A stretch of DNA of 64,000 nucleotides from Streptomyces sp. CB01635. GTDB taxonomy: Bacteria; Actinomycetota; Actinomycetes; Streptomycetales; Streptomycetaceae. The notes below the pieces were generated by a model, which was not told where the DNA came from, made no database searches, and saw only the letters and a program-made list of their open reading frames with translations. Of the stretch, positions 31,783-40,593 are shown one piece after another. How positions within the stretch are numbered: position 1 is the first letter of the stretch; each line of letters starts with the position of its first letter. The position numbers were made by a program, and so were the translations under genes. The stretch lies in assembly GCF_002803065.1 (NCBI RefSeq), contig NZ_NNBL01000004.1, forward strand, positions 191,831-255,830, read 5' to 3'.

Positions 31783-33378
31783 ATGGACATTCCCCGTATG
31801 GGCGTACCCGAGCAGCTCGCAGACCGGAGCCTGGCCGAGCAGCACGAGTACCTGCGCAGTAAGTTCTCCCGCCGCACGATGATGCGCGGCGGCGCCGTCA
31901 CCCTGGGCGCGATCGCGGGCGGCGCCTTCGTGCCGGGCGCCGCGAGCGCCGCCGTTCCCACCCGGACCGGGCGGACCCCCGGCCACGTACCCGCCGCCCA
32001 GAAGGTCGACGGCGCGCTCGTCGCGCCCTTCGCCCGCCACCTCGCCTACGGCACGGACGCCCGTACCGAGATGACCGTCTCCTGGCAGGTCCCGGTCGCC
32101 GTCAAGAACCCGTACATCCGCGTCGGCGTCCACCCCTGGGACCTCTCGCGGAAGATCGAGGCCGAGGTCCGGCCCCTCTACACCCCGGCCGGGGTCGGCA
32201 CCGGCGCCGACCACACCCAGTACTACCTCCATGCCCAGCTGACCCGGCTGCGCCCCGGCACCACCTACTACTACGGCGTCGGCCACGACGGCTTCGACCC
32301 GGCCGCCGCGCACCTGGCCGGCACGCTCGGCACCTTCAGGACGGCGCCCTCGCACGGCGAGCCGTTCACCTTCACGGCCTTCGGCGACCAGGGCGTCAGC
32401 TACCACGCCCTGGCCAACGACAGCCTGATCCTGGCGCAGAACCCGGCGTTCCACCTGCACGCCGGAGACATCGCCTACGCCGACCCGTCGGGTTCGGGCC
32501 AGACCAGCGACACCTTCGACGCCCGGACCTGGGACCAGTTCCTCGCCCAGACGGAGTCCGTCGCCAAGCAGGTGCCGTGGATGGTCGCGTACGGCAACCA
32601 CGACATGGAGGCCTGGTACGCGCCGCACGGGTACGGCAGCCAGCAGGCCCGCTTCACCCTGCCGGACAACGGCCCCGACGCGGAGAACCTGCCCGGCGTC
32701 TACTCCTTCGTGCACGGCAACACGGCGGTCATCTCGCTCGACGCCAACGACGTGTCCTGGGAGATCCCGGCCAACCTCGGCCTGTCCGGCGGCACGCAGA
32801 CCTCGTGGTTCGAGCGCCGGCTGAAGAAGTTCCGCGCCGACCGCGGCATCGACTTCATCGTGGTCTTCTTCCACCACTGCGCGTACTGCACCGCCACGAG
32901 CCACGCCTCCGAGGGCGGCGTGCGCAAGGAGTGGGTGCCGCTGTTCGAGAAGTACGCCGTCGATCTCGTCATCAACGGGCACAACCACGTCTACGAGCGC
33001 ACCGACGCGCTCAAGGGTGACCGGGTCACCAAGGAGCTGCCGATCGGCGGCACGGCGTATCCCGAGACCGACGGCATCGTGTACGTCACCGCGGGCGCCG
33101 CGGGCCGGAGCCTGTACGCGTTCCCGGTCGACGACACGTACGAGGGGCACGAGAAGGAGATCGACCCCTTCACGTCCTTCGTCGTCCAGCCCGACGGCAG
33201 CAAGAAGGACATCACCGTCGACTGGTCGCGCGTGCGCTACACGAACTACTCGTTCCTGCGCGTCGACGTGGAGCCGGCGCCGGCGGGCCACACGGCGAAG
33301 CTGACGGTGCGGGGCCTCGCGGAGACCGGCGAGGAGATCGACCGCTTCGTCATCGCCCGCAAGGTGCGGCGGGGCTGA
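31783..33378 (+). CDS. Tat-exported purple acid phosphatase (metallophosphoesterase)
   Basis: A ~531-aa extracellular phosphatase. Start ATG 31783 or 31798 (no strong ribosome site at either). The twin-arginine signal is SRRTMMRGG followed by AVTLGAIAGGAFVPGAASA. A fibronectin-like N-terminal domain (~75-185; EMTVSWQVPVAVKNPYIRVG, LRPGTTYYYGVGH) is typical of purple acid phosphatases. The dimetal site is readable as TAFGDQG, HLHAGDIAYAD, AYGNHDMEAW, FFHHCAYC and NGHNHVYER. It should release inorganic phosphate from organic esters outside the cell. A PHO box was not found upstream. Ends at a perfect hairpin. Confidence 0.9.
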   Translation: MDIPRMGVPEQLADRSLAEQHEYLRSKFSRRTMMRGGAVTLGAIAGGAFVPGAASAAVPTRTGRTPGHVPAAQKVDGALVAPFARHLAYGTDARTEMTVSWQVPVAVKNPYIRVGVHPWDLSRKIEAEVRPLYTPAGVGTGADHTQYYLHAQLTRLRPGTTYYYGVGHDGFDPAAAHLAGTLGTFRTAPSHGEPFTFTAFGDQGVSYHALANDSLILAQNPAFHLHAGDIAYADPSGSGQTSDTFDARTWDQFLAQTESVAKQVPWMVAYGNHDMEAWYAPHGYGSQQARFTLPDNGPDAENLPGVYSFVHGNTAVISLDANDVSWEIPANLGLSGGTQTSWFERRLKKFRADRGIDFIVVFFHHCAYCTATSHASEGGVRKEWVPLFEKYAVDLVINGHNHVYERTDALKGDRVTKELPIGGTAYPETDGIVYVTAGAAGRSLYAFPVDDTYEGHEKEIDPFTSFVVQPDGSKKDITVDWSRVRYTNYSFLRVDVEPAPAGHTAKLTVRGLAETGEEIDRFVIARKVRRG

Positions 33379-33385
33379 GGCCACG

Positions 33386-33420
33386 GCAGGGCCCGCCCCT
33401 TCGGGAGGGGCGGGCCCTGC
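33386..33420 (+). terminator. Terminator of the purple acid phosphatase gene
   Basis: Perfect 15-bp stem GCAGGGCCCGCCCCT/AGGGGCGGGCCCTGC with a 5-nt TCGGG loop, 7 nt after the stop codon. Confidence 0.9.
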
Positions 33421-33540
33421 GCCACGTCCTCCTCGGCGCCAAGCTCTTCGCCGTGCTGAACGGCCGCCGACGCGGCTGCCGGAACGGCCGGTTCGCCCAG
33501 GCATGCCATGCCGGGATTCTGGAGTCCACACCGGTGAGAA

Positions 33541-33556
33541 TTGGTCTACACCCTTG
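33541..33556. promoter_or_regulatory. DasR-responsive element (dre) upstream of hexosaminidase
   Basis: TTGGTCTACACCCTTG holds TGGTCTACACCC, 10 of 12 matches to the DasR core TGGTCTAGACCA. It lies 102 bp before the start codon of an N-acetylhexosaminidase gene, a known class of DasR target. Release by glucosamine-6-phosphate is family knowledge. Confidence 0.8.
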
Positions 33557-33657
33557 ACCCGCTCATGGGGCGGACGGTACCCATGGTGACTGTTCGGCTG
33601 CACAGATGTGAAACCCCCCGCGATCCACGACCCAGTCGCTCGTCGAAGGGACCGTTT

Positions 33658-35277
33658 GTGAGACAGCAACAGAAGCAGCGCCGCAGGACCGCCCGGCTGT
33701 TCGGGTCGCTGCTGCTCGTCGCGGCCGCGGGGGTGTCCGCCGTCGGCGCCGCCCCGTCACCGGGTGTCGGATCCGCCGCCGCGACCCCGCTGGGCCAGGT
33801 CGTGCCCGCTCCGGCCTCGGTGGCCGCGGGCGGACCGGCGTACGAGATCACCTCGAAGACGCGGATCCGCGTCGAGAAGGACTCGAAGGAGGCGCGGCGC
33901 GTCGCGGGCTATCTCGCGGACGTCCTCCGGCCCTCCACCGGCTATCGGCTGCCGGTCACGGGTGGCGGCGGACGCGATGGCATCCGGCTCGAACTGAGCG
34001 GCAGGGCAAAGGACTTGGGAGCCGAGGGATACCGGCTCGTGTCCGGTCGCGGCTCCGTCACCATCACCGCCCACAAGGCCGCCGGTCTCTTCCACGGGGT
34101 GCAGACCCTGCGCCAGCAGCTGCCCGCCAAGGTGGAGAAGAGCAGCAAGCAGTCCGGTCCGTGGCTCGTCGCGGGCGGCACCATCGAGGACAGCCCCCGG
34201 TACGGCTACCGCGGCGCCATGCTCGACGTCTCCCGCCACTTCTTCGGCGTCGACAAGGTCAAGCGCTACATCGACGAACTCGCCCTGTACAAGGTCAACA
34301 AGCTGCATCTGCACCTGAGCGACGACCAGGGGTGGCGCATCGCCATCGACTCCTGGCCGAAGCTCGCCACCTACGGCGGGTCCACTCAGGTCGGCGGTGG
34401 GCAGGGCGGTTACTTCACCAAGGCCCAGTACAAGGAGATCGTCCAGTACGCCGCCTCGCGGTATCTGGAGGTCATCCCCGAGATCGACATGCCGGGCCAC
34501 ACGAACGCGGCGCTCGCCTCCTACGCGGAGCTGAACTGCGACGGTGTCGCGCCACCGCTCTACACCGGCACGAACGTCGGCTTCAGCTCGCTGTGCGTCA
34601 ACAAGGACCGCACGTACGACTTCGTCGACGACGTGATCCGTGAGCTCGCCGCCATCACGCCCGGCAAGTACCTCCACATCGGCGGCGACGAGGCGCACTC
34701 CACCAGCCATGAGGACTACGTCGCCTTCATGGACAAGGTGCAGCCGATCGTCGCCAAGTACGGGAAGACCGTGATCGGCTGGCACCAGCTGACCGGAGCC
34801 ACTCCGGCGAAGGGCGCCCTCGCCCAGTACTGGGGTCTCGACGGGACCAGCGCGGCCGAGAAGGCGCAGGTCGCGGCGGCGGCGCAGAACGGGACGGGGA
34901 TCGTCATGTCGCCGGCCGACCGGCTCTACCTCGACATGAAGTACAACAAGGACACCCCGCTCGGCCTCGCCTGGGCCGGGTACGTCGAGGTGCAGCGCTC
35001 GTACGACTGGAACCCGGGCAGCTACCTTCCGGGCGTGCCGGCGTCGGCCGTCCAGGGCGTCGAGGCGCCGCTGTGGTCGGAGACCCTGTCGACCTCGGCG
35101 CAGGTCGAGTACATGGCCTTCCCGAGGCTGCCGGGTGTCGCCGAACTCGGCTGGTCGCCCGAGGCCACGCACGACTGGAACACGTACAAGGTGCGGCTCG
35201 CGGCGCAGGCTCCGCGCTGGGACGCGCTCGGCATCGGCTACTACAAGTCGACGCAGGTGCCCTGGCCCGCCGGCTAG
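33658..35277 (+). CDS. Secreted GH20 beta-N-acetylhexosaminidase
   Basis: A 539-aa exoenzyme that trims GlcNAc from chitobiose and related oligomers. I start at GTG 33658 with GAAGGGA 5-7 nt upstream. The N-terminus is basic (RQQQKQRRRTARLFG), followed by a hydrophobic LLLVAAAGVSAVGAA signal. The GH20b N-terminal domain (~50-160) precedes the barrel, which opens at PRYGYRGAMLDVSRHFF. The catalytic Asp-Glu pair is in YLHIGGDEAHS. SDDQGWRIAIDSWP and EIDMPGHTNAALASY are further active-site strands. Together with the chitinase at 17 kb it would convert chitin to GlcNAc. A DasR site is upstream. Confidence 0.92.
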   Translation: MRQQQKQRRRTARLFGSLLLVAAAGVSAVGAAPSPGVGSAAATPLGQVVPAPASVAAGGPAYEITSKTRIRVEKDSKEARRVAGYLADVLRPSTGYRLPVTGGGGRDGIRLELSGRAKDLGAEGYRLVSGRGSVTITAHKAAGLFHGVQTLRQQLPAKVEKSSKQSGPWLVAGGTIEDSPRYGYRGAMLDVSRHFFGVDKVKRYIDELALYKVNKLHLHLSDDQGWRIAIDSWPKLATYGGSTQVGGGQGGYFTKAQYKEIVQYAASRYLEVIPEIDMPGHTNAALASYAELNCDGVAPPLYTGTNVGFSSLCVNKDRTYDFVDDVIRELAAITPGKYLHIGGDEAHSTSHEDYVAFMDKVQPIVAKYGKTVIGWHQLTGATPAKGALAQYWGLDGTSAAEKAQVAAAAQNGTGIVMSPADRLYLDMKYNKDTPLGLAWAGYVEVQRSYDWNPGSYLPGVPASAVQGVEAPLWSETLSTSAQVEYMAFPRLPGVAELGWSPEATHDWNTYKVRLAAQAPRWDALGIGYYKSTQVPWPAG

Positions 35278-35294
35278 GTCACAGCAGGCAAGCG

Positions 35295-35354
35295 AGTGGG
35301 GCTCCGGACCCGCGACGCAGTCGCTGTGGACTGCAGCGTCTCCGGAGCCCCACT
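35295..35354. terminator. Bidirectional terminator between hexosaminidase and desD
   Basis: Perfect 14-bp stem AGTGGGGCTCCGGA/TCCGGAGCCCCACT with a 32-nt loop that itself pairs partly (GCAGTC...GACTGC). It serves the convergent hexosaminidase and des operons. Confidence 0.9.
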
Positions 35355-35359
35355 CACGT

Positions 35360-37171
35360 CTACGCGATCGGGTTCGGCAGTGTCCCGATCAGCTGAAGGG
35401 CCCCCGCCGGGTCCGCGAGGTCCACCATCTGCTCGTTGTTGCGCAGCTGGAGCCGGTTGAGGCAGGACAGCGTGAACTCCGGGGCGAACATGTCGTACTG
35501 CCGGAATCTGTCGGCCAGTTGGGGCGCCGACTCCTGGTAGTCGCGGACGCAGTCGGCGACTGCCTGCCAGAACGTGTCCTCGTCGAGTACGCCCTCCGTG
35601 ACCAGGTTCGCCGCGAGGAAACGGAAGAAGCAGTCGAAGACGTCCGTGAAGATGGACAGCAGTTTCTGGTCGTCGGGGACCTCGACCCGGAGGCGTTCGA
35701 CGCCCGGCGGGAGGACCGCGTCGGGGTCCATGACCGCGATCTCCTCGGCGATGTCCTTGAAGATCGCCCGCTGGACCGTGCCGTCCTCGCCGAGCACGAG
35801 GATGACGTTCTCGCCGTGCGGCATGTACACGAGGTCGTACGCGTAGAAGCTGTGCAGCAGCGGCGTGAGGTACGACCGCAGGTACGGGCGCAGCCACTCG
35901 GCGGGCGTCAGGCCCGAGCGCTCGACGAGGGCCGCGGCGAACGAGCGGCCGCCGGCGTCGACATGGAGCAGCGACGCCATCGTGGCCAGGCGCTCGCCCT
36001 CGGCCAGGGACGCGACGGGCGACTCGCGCCACAGGGCGGCGAGCATTTTGCGGTACGGGGAGTAGCGGTCGGTCGCGGCCTCGTACTCCAGGTGCCGGTA
36101 GCCGACGGCGGCGCGCTCGCGGATGATCGTCAGGCCGGTCGCCTTGAGGACCTCGTCGTTCTCGATGAGCTGCGCGAGCCAGTCGTTGATGGCGGGCGTG
36201 GCCTCCATGTACGAGGCCGAAAGGCCGCGCATGAAGCCCATGTTGATGACGGACAGCGCCGTCTTGACGTAGTGGCGGTCCGGGTGCGAGGTGTTGAAGA
36301 ACGTGCGGATCGACTGCTGGGCGAGGTACTCGTCGTCGCCCTCGCCCAGGAGCACCAGGCGGCGCTGGGCGACCTCGGCCGCGAAGGTGACCGACAGCTT
36401 GTTCCACCACTGCCAGGGGTGGACGGGGATGAGCAGGTAGTCGTCCGGGTCCAGTCCCTGGGCGGTGAGCGTGGCGGCGAACCGAGCCAGGGTCTCCTCC
36501 CCGAGCTCGGCGCGCAGGTGGGACTCGTAGTCGAGCCCGACACCGGCCGTGAACGCGGCCCGCTCCCGCGTCGCCGCCAGCCAGATCAGCCGGATCGGGC
36601 TCGCGGTCTCCGGAGCGTACGAGAGGTACTCGTGGACGCCGAAGCCGAGCCGGCCGTTGTTGGCGACGAAGCAGGGGTGGCCCTCGGTCATGCCCGTCTC
36701 GATCTCCTGGAAGGAGCCGTCGCGGGCGAGGGAGGCCGCGGTGACGGGGGTTTTGGCGAGCTTGTAGCAGGTGCCGGAGAGGGTGGAGGAGATCTCCTCC
36801 AGGTAGACCGGCAGGATCGCGTCGCTCAGGCCGAGCGAGGTCTTCAGCTCGATGAAGAACTCCAGGGCGCTGAGCGGGAGTTCGGAGCCTTCGCGGTGGC
36901 GCGAGATGGAGTCCGCGGACACCTGCCAGTGGTCGAGGCGCAGGCGGCGGGCGGTGAAGCGGTACTCGGTCGCGCCGTCGTCGGAGCGCACGGCGAATGG
37001 GGCCTCCCCTGCTCGAGCGGAGCCGAGAGCTTGGGGAAGGTCGTCGCCGAGGGGCTCGGGGGTGAGGAGGCGCTCGTGGGTGAACTCGGCGAGTGCCTTG
37101 CGGATGAGGAGGCGGTTGGCCTCGGCCCAGCGCTCGGGGGAGAGGTGGGTGACGGCGTCGGAGAGCGTCAT
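35360..37171 (-). CDS. desD: Desferrioxamine synthetase (NIS family)
   Basis: A 603-aa IucA/IucC-type, NRPS-independent siderophore synthetase. It condenses and, where used, cyclises N-hydroxy-N-succinylcadaverine units with ATP to make desferrioxamines B/E. Family motifs are visible: EGHPCFVANNGRLGFG (nucleotide region), LIPVHPWQWWNK, RTFFNTSHPDRHYVKTALS and YMPHGENVILVL, then the FhuF-like C-terminal domain. Start ATG 37171 overlaps desC as ATGA. A 31-bp repeat (37006-37036) lies in frame near residues 45-56, encoding about LPQALGSARAG between EPLGDD and EAPFAV, outside the catalytic core. Last gene of the iron-controlled operon. Confidence 0.96.
   Translation of the reverse strand: MTLSDAVTHLSPERWAEANRLLIRKALAEFTHERLLTPEPLGDDLPQALGSARAGEAPFAVRSDDGATEYRFTARRLRLDHWQVSADSISRHREGSELPLSALEFFIELKTSLGLSDAILPVYLEEISSTLSGTCYKLAKTPVTAASLARDGSFQEIETGMTEGHPCFVANNGRLGFGVHEYLSYAPETASPIRLIWLAATRERAAFTAGVGLDYESHLRAELGEETLARFAATLTAQGLDPDDYLLIPVHPWQWWNKLSVTFAAEVAQRRLVLLGEGDDEYLAQQSIRTFFNTSHPDRHYVKTALSVINMGFMRGLSASYMEATPAINDWLAQLIENDEVLKATGLTIIRERAAVGYRHLEYEAATDRYSPYRKMLAALWRESPVASLAEGERLATMASLLHVDAGGRSFAAALVERSGLTPAEWLRPYLRSYLTPLLHSFYAYDLVYMPHGENVILVLGEDGTVQRAIFKDIAEEIAVMDPDAVLPPGVERLRVEVPDDQKLLSIFTDVFDCFFRFLAANLVTEGVLDEDTFWQAVADCVRDYQESAPQLADRFRQYDMFAPEFTLSCLNRLQLRNNEQMVDLADPAGALQLIGTLPNPIA
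37006..37036. repeat. 31-bp imperfect palindromic repeat, copy 1 (inside desD)
   Basis: Begins CCCCTGCTCGAG and ends GAGAGCTTGGGG; 29 of 31 bases equal the copy at 60513-60543. The ends form CCCC/GGGG with GCTC/GAGC inner pairing. Such CTCGAGC-containing palindromes recur through Streptomyces chromosomes, mostly between genes. Confidence 0.85.
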
Positions 37172-37728
37172 ACGGCGGCCACCCCCGTGGCGGCGAGGAA
37201 CTGCTCGCGTGCGCAGAAGCTGAGCAGCGCCTGCTTCTCCGGCTTCTGGATGACGCGGTCGGGGACGAAGCCGACGGCCTCGTTCAGGGCGTGCACGGCC
37301 TTGTTGCGCACGTCGGGCTCGACGACGACACGCCGGGCCGCCGGGTCGGCGAACAGGAACTCCATCACCGTGGTGATCACGGCGCGGGTGAAGCCGGGGA
37401 TACGGACGTCGCTGGGCGCCGTCAGGAAGTGCATGCCGACGTCGCCGGGCTCGGGCTCGTACAGCCCGACGAGTTCGACGTGCGCCGGGTCGTAGCGCTC
37501 CATGAGGAAGGCGGGCTCGCCGTCATGGAGGCCTATGAACGCGTCGTGGTGCTCGGCGGCGGCTATCGCCATGTACTCGCGCTCCACGTCCTGCAGTTTC
37601 GCGTCCTGCATCAGCCAGAACGCGGCCTTGGGGTCGGTGACCCAGCGGTGCAGCAGCTCGGCCTCCGCGACGGGGTCGAGGGGGCGGATACTGAAGGTGC
37701 CGGTGGGGGAGCCGGTGGGGGTGCTCAT
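37168..37728 (-). CDS. desC: N-hydroxycadaverine acyltransferase
   Basis: A 186-aa GNAT-fold protein of the IucB/RhbD group. It transfers succinyl or acetyl from CoA to N-hydroxycadaverine, giving the hydroxamate building blocks used by DesD. Visible features are the domain opening FSIRPLDPVAEAELLHRWV, the WLMQDAKLQDVEREYMAI helix, GVGMHFLTAP-like strand (GDVGMHFLTAPSDVRIPG, the CoA pyrophosphate region) and RRVVVEPDVRNKAVHALNEAVGF. Start ATG 37728 overlaps desB by 4 nt and its stop overlaps desD by 4 nt, so the three genes are coupled. Confidence 0.96.
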   Translation of the reverse strand: MSTPTGSPTGTFSIRPLDPVAEAELLHRWVTDPKAAFWLMQDAKLQDVEREYMAIAAAEHHDAFIGLHDGEPAFLMERYDPAHVELVGLYEPEPGDVGMHFLTAPSDVRIPGFTRAVITTVMEFLFADPAARRVVVEPDVRNKAVHALNEAVGFVPDRVIQKPEKQALLSFCAREQFLAATGVAAV

Positions 37729-39005
37729 GCGGCGAACTCCTGGAACGCGATGGTCTTCTCTACGGGGTAGTACTCGGTGCCGAGCAGCTCACGGATGATG
37801 TACGCGTTGCGGTACGCGCCCATCCCCAGGTCGGGCGAGGTGATCGAGTGCGTGTGCACGCCGGCGTTCTGGACGAACACGCCACGGCCCGTGGTGTCGA
37901 CGGAGTAGTTGCGGGCGAGGTCGAAGCGGCCCCGGCTGTCCCAGTTGAGCCGGTCGCGGACCGGCTCCAGGAAGGCGGGCGTCTCGTACTTGTAGCCCGT
38001 GGCCAGGATCAGGCCGTCGGTGCGCAGCTCGAAGTCCTTGCCCTGCTCTTCCTGGCGCAGGCCGAGCGTGTACGTGCCGTTCTCATAACTCGCATTCTGG
38101 AGAGACGAGTTGGTGAGCAGTCTGGTGGGGACGGGCCCGGCCAGGTTCTTCTGGTAGAGCAGGTCGAAGATCTCGTTGATGAGGTCGCCGTCGATGCCCT
38201 TGAAGAGGTTCTTCTGCTGGGTCTCCAGGCGGTAGCGGGTCTCCTCGGGCAGCGCGTGGAAGTAGTCCACGTACTCGGGGGAGGTCATCTCCAGCGTCAG
38301 CTTCGTGTATTCGAGGGGGAAGAAGCGCGGGGAGCGGGTTACCCAGTTGAGGCGGTAGCCGTGGACGTCGATCTCGCTGAGGAGGTCGTAGTAGATCTCC
38401 GCGGCGGACTGGCCGCTGCCGACGAGGGTGATCGAGTCCTTCTGCTGGAGCTCCTGCTTGTGGTGCAGATAGCGGGAGTTGTGGATCGCGTCGCCGCCGA
38501 GGCCCCGGACGGGCTCGGGGATGTGCGGCGGGGTGCCGGTGCCGAGGACGAGGCGCGGCGCGCGGTACGTCTCGCCGCCCTCGGTGCTGACGACGTACAC
38601 CTCGGCGGCCTCGTCGTACGAGACCTGCGTGACGGTCGTGCCGAAGCGGATGCTGGTGAGTTTCGCGGCGGCCCAGCGGCAGTAGTCGTTGTACTCGGTC
38701 CGCAGGGGATAGAAGTTCTCGCGGATGTAGAAGGAGTACAGCCGCCCCGATTCCTTGAGGTAGTTCAGGAAGGAGTACGGGGAGGTCGGGTCGGCGAGCG
38801 TGACCAGGTCCGACATGAACGGGGTCTGGAGGTGGGCGCCTTCGAGGAACATCCCCGAGTGCCATTCGAAGTCCGGCTTGGACTCCAGGAAGACACCGTT
38901 CAGTTCGGCTATCGGCTCGGTGAGGGCGGCCAGGCCGAGGTTGAAGGGGCCGAGGCCGATCCCGATGAAGTCGAGGGGATCACGGGACTCAGGAAGCTTC
39001 GACAA
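37725..39005 (-). CDS. desB: Cadaverine N-monooxygenase
   Basis: A 426-aa FAD- and NADPH-dependent N-hydroxylating monooxygenase. It converts cadaverine to N-hydroxycadaverine. The FAD loop IGIGLGPFNLGLA is near the N-terminus; the NADPH loop is TLVGSGQSAAEIYYDL; the C-terminal DGLILATGYKYETP matches the family ATGY motif. I start at TTG 39005 with GGGAGA 6 nt upstream. The start lies 17 nt inside the 3' end of desA, so translation is linked to desA. Confidence 0.95.
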   Translation of the reverse strand: MSKLPESRDPLDFIGIGLGPFNLGLAALTEPIAELNGVFLESKPDFEWHSGMFLEGAHLQTPFMSDLVTLADPTSPYSFLNYLKESGRLYSFYIRENFYPLRTEYNDYCRWAAAKLTSIRFGTTVTQVSYDEAAEVYVVSTEGGETYRAPRLVLGTGTPPHIPEPVRGLGGDAIHNSRYLHHKQELQQKDSITLVGSGQSAAEIYYDLLSEIDVHGYRLNWVTRSPRFFPLEYTKLTLEMTSPEYVDYFHALPEETRYRLETQQKNLFKGIDGDLINEIFDLLYQKNLAGPVPTRLLTNSSLQNASYENGTYTLGLRQEEQGKDFELRTDGLILATGYKYETPAFLEPVRDRLNWDSRGRFDLARNYSVDTTGRGVFVQNAGVHTHSITSPDLGMGAYRNAYIIRELLGTEYYPVEKTIAFQEFAA

Positions 39006-40440
39006 GGTTCTCTCCCAGGTACTGCTCGGCGTGGCCGGCGATCAGATCGAGGACCGCGACGATGTCGTCGACGGTGGTCTCGGGGTTGAGCAGGGTGAAC
39101 TTCAGGTAGTGGCGGCCGCCCACCTTGGTGCCCGCCACGATGGCGTCGCCGGAGGCGAACAGGGCCTTGCGGGCGTACAGGTTGGCGCGGTCGATCTCGG
39201 CGGGGTCGGTGACGCCGGCCGGGATGTGGCGGAAGACGAGGGTGGACAGCTGCGGCTCGACGACGACGTCGAACCGGGGGTCTGCGGCGAGCAGCTCCCA
39301 GGCCTTGCCCGCCAGATCGCACACCTCGTCGAAGAGCTGCCCGACACCGTCGGCACCCATCACACGCAGCGTCATCCACAGCTTGAGCGCGTCGAAGCGA
39401 CGAGTCGTCTGGAGGGACTTGTCGACCTGGTTGGGGATGCGCTCGGTGACCATGCGGCGCGGGTTGAGGTAGTCGGCGTGGTACGTGGCGTGCCGCAGGG
39501 TGGCCGCGTCCCGGACCAGGACGGCACTCGAACTCACGGGCTGGAAGAACGACTTGTGGTAGTCGACGGTGACGGAGTCGGCGCGCTCGATGCCGTCGAG
39601 GAGGTGCCGGTTCTGGACGGAGGCGAGGAGCCCGCAGCCGTACGCGGCGTCGACGTGCATCCAGGTGCCGTGCTGGGCGCAGAGCTCGGCGATCTCGGGG
39701 AGCGGGTCGATGGAGCCGAAGTCGGTGGTCCCGGCGGTGGCGACGACCGCCATGGGCACGAGGCCCTCCTCGCGGCAGCGCTCCAGCTCACGCGCGAGGG
39801 CGACGGTCTGCATCCGCTTGTCGCGGTCCACGGGGATGGTGACCACGGCGTCGGGGCCGAGGCCGAGGAGCGTGGCGGACTTCTTGACGCTGAAGTGGCT
39901 GACCTCGGAGGCGAACACCCGCATTTTCGTGGGGTGTTCGGCGTTCTCGGACTTGGTCTCGTCGCGGGCGAGGAGCAGCGCCTGGAGGTTGGACTGGGAG
40001 CCGCCGGAGGTGAAGACGCCGTCGGCGGCGGGGCCGAGGCCGATGCGGCTCGTGGTCCAGTCGATGAGCTTGCGCTCGATGAGGGTGCCGCCGGCGGACT
40101 GGTCCCAGGTGTCGAGGGAGGAGTTGACCGCGGAGAGGACGGCCTCGCCGACCACGGCCGGGATGACGACCGGGCAGTTGAGGTGGGCGAGGTAGCGCGG
40201 GTGGTGGAAGTAGACCGCGTCGCGGAGGTAGACCTCTTCGAGCTCGTCCAGGGCGGCGGTCGTGTCGAGGAGGGGCGTGTCCAGGTCGACGGCGTCGATC
40301 CGGGGCGAGAGCTCGTCGACCGTGACTCCGGTGAACGGCCGGTCGGTGGTGGCGAGTTTGGCCGCCACCCGCTCGATTCCCTCGGTCACGGAACGGCGGT
40401 AGTGCTCCGCGGTCGTGTCGTTGAGCAGGTGCGAGCGCAT
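38989..40440 (-). CDS. desA: Lysine decarboxylase of desferrioxamine synthesis
   Basis: A 483-aa pyridoxal-phosphate decarboxylase (group II, DDC-like) that makes cadaverine from lysine, the committed step of desferrioxamine production. The PLP lysine is in VTVDYHKSFFQP, preceded by WMHVDAAYGCGLL with the cofactor Asp. VFTSGGSQSNLQALLLAR is the phosphate-binding segment. ATG 40440 has GGAGG 7 nt upstream. It is the first gene of desABCD. A perfect iron box at 40526-40544 lies 85 bp upstream, so iron-replete DmdR1/IdeR-type repressor would shut the operon off. Confidence 0.96.
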   Translation of the reverse strand: MRSHLLNDTTAEHYRRSVTEGIERVAAKLATTDRPFTGVTVDELSPRIDAVDLDTPLLDTTAALDELEEVYLRDAVYFHHPRYLAHLNCPVVIPAVVGEAVLSAVNSSLDTWDQSAGGTLIERKLIDWTTSRIGLGPAADGVFTSGGSQSNLQALLLARDETKSENAEHPTKMRVFASEVSHFSVKKSATLLGLGPDAVVTIPVDRDKRMQTVALARELERCREEGLVPMAVVATAGTTDFGSIDPLPEIAELCAQHGTWMHVDAAYGCGLLASVQNRHLLDGIERADSVTVDYHKSFFQPVSSSAVLVRDAATLRHATYHADYLNPRRMVTERIPNQVDKSLQTTRRFDALKLWMTLRVMGADGVGQLFDEVCDLAGKAWELLAADPRFDVVVEPQLSTLVFRHIPAGVTDPAEIDRANLYARKALFASGDAIVAGTKVGGRHYLKFTLLNPETTVDDIVAVLDLIAGHAEQYLGENLVEAS

Positions 40441-40525
40441 GGACGGTCCTCCGGGTGGGGGCAGGAATGCGGGTGAGCGGGAAGACGGGCGGCATGGGAA
40501 GAGGGGCGAGGTCCCAGCACGTGAC

Positions 40526-40544
40526 TTAGGTTAGCCTAACCTAA
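40526..40544. promoter_or_regulatory. Iron box (DmdR1/IdeR operator) of desABCD
   Basis: TTAGGTTAGCCTAACCTAA is a perfect 19-bp palindrome identical in form to the actinobacterial iron box bound by DmdR1/IdeR with Fe2+. Confidence 0.97.
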
Positions 40545-40593
40545 GTTGCGCTTGCGACCCCGCCCCTCTTCAGTGGCCGGAACCTGCTGCCGG

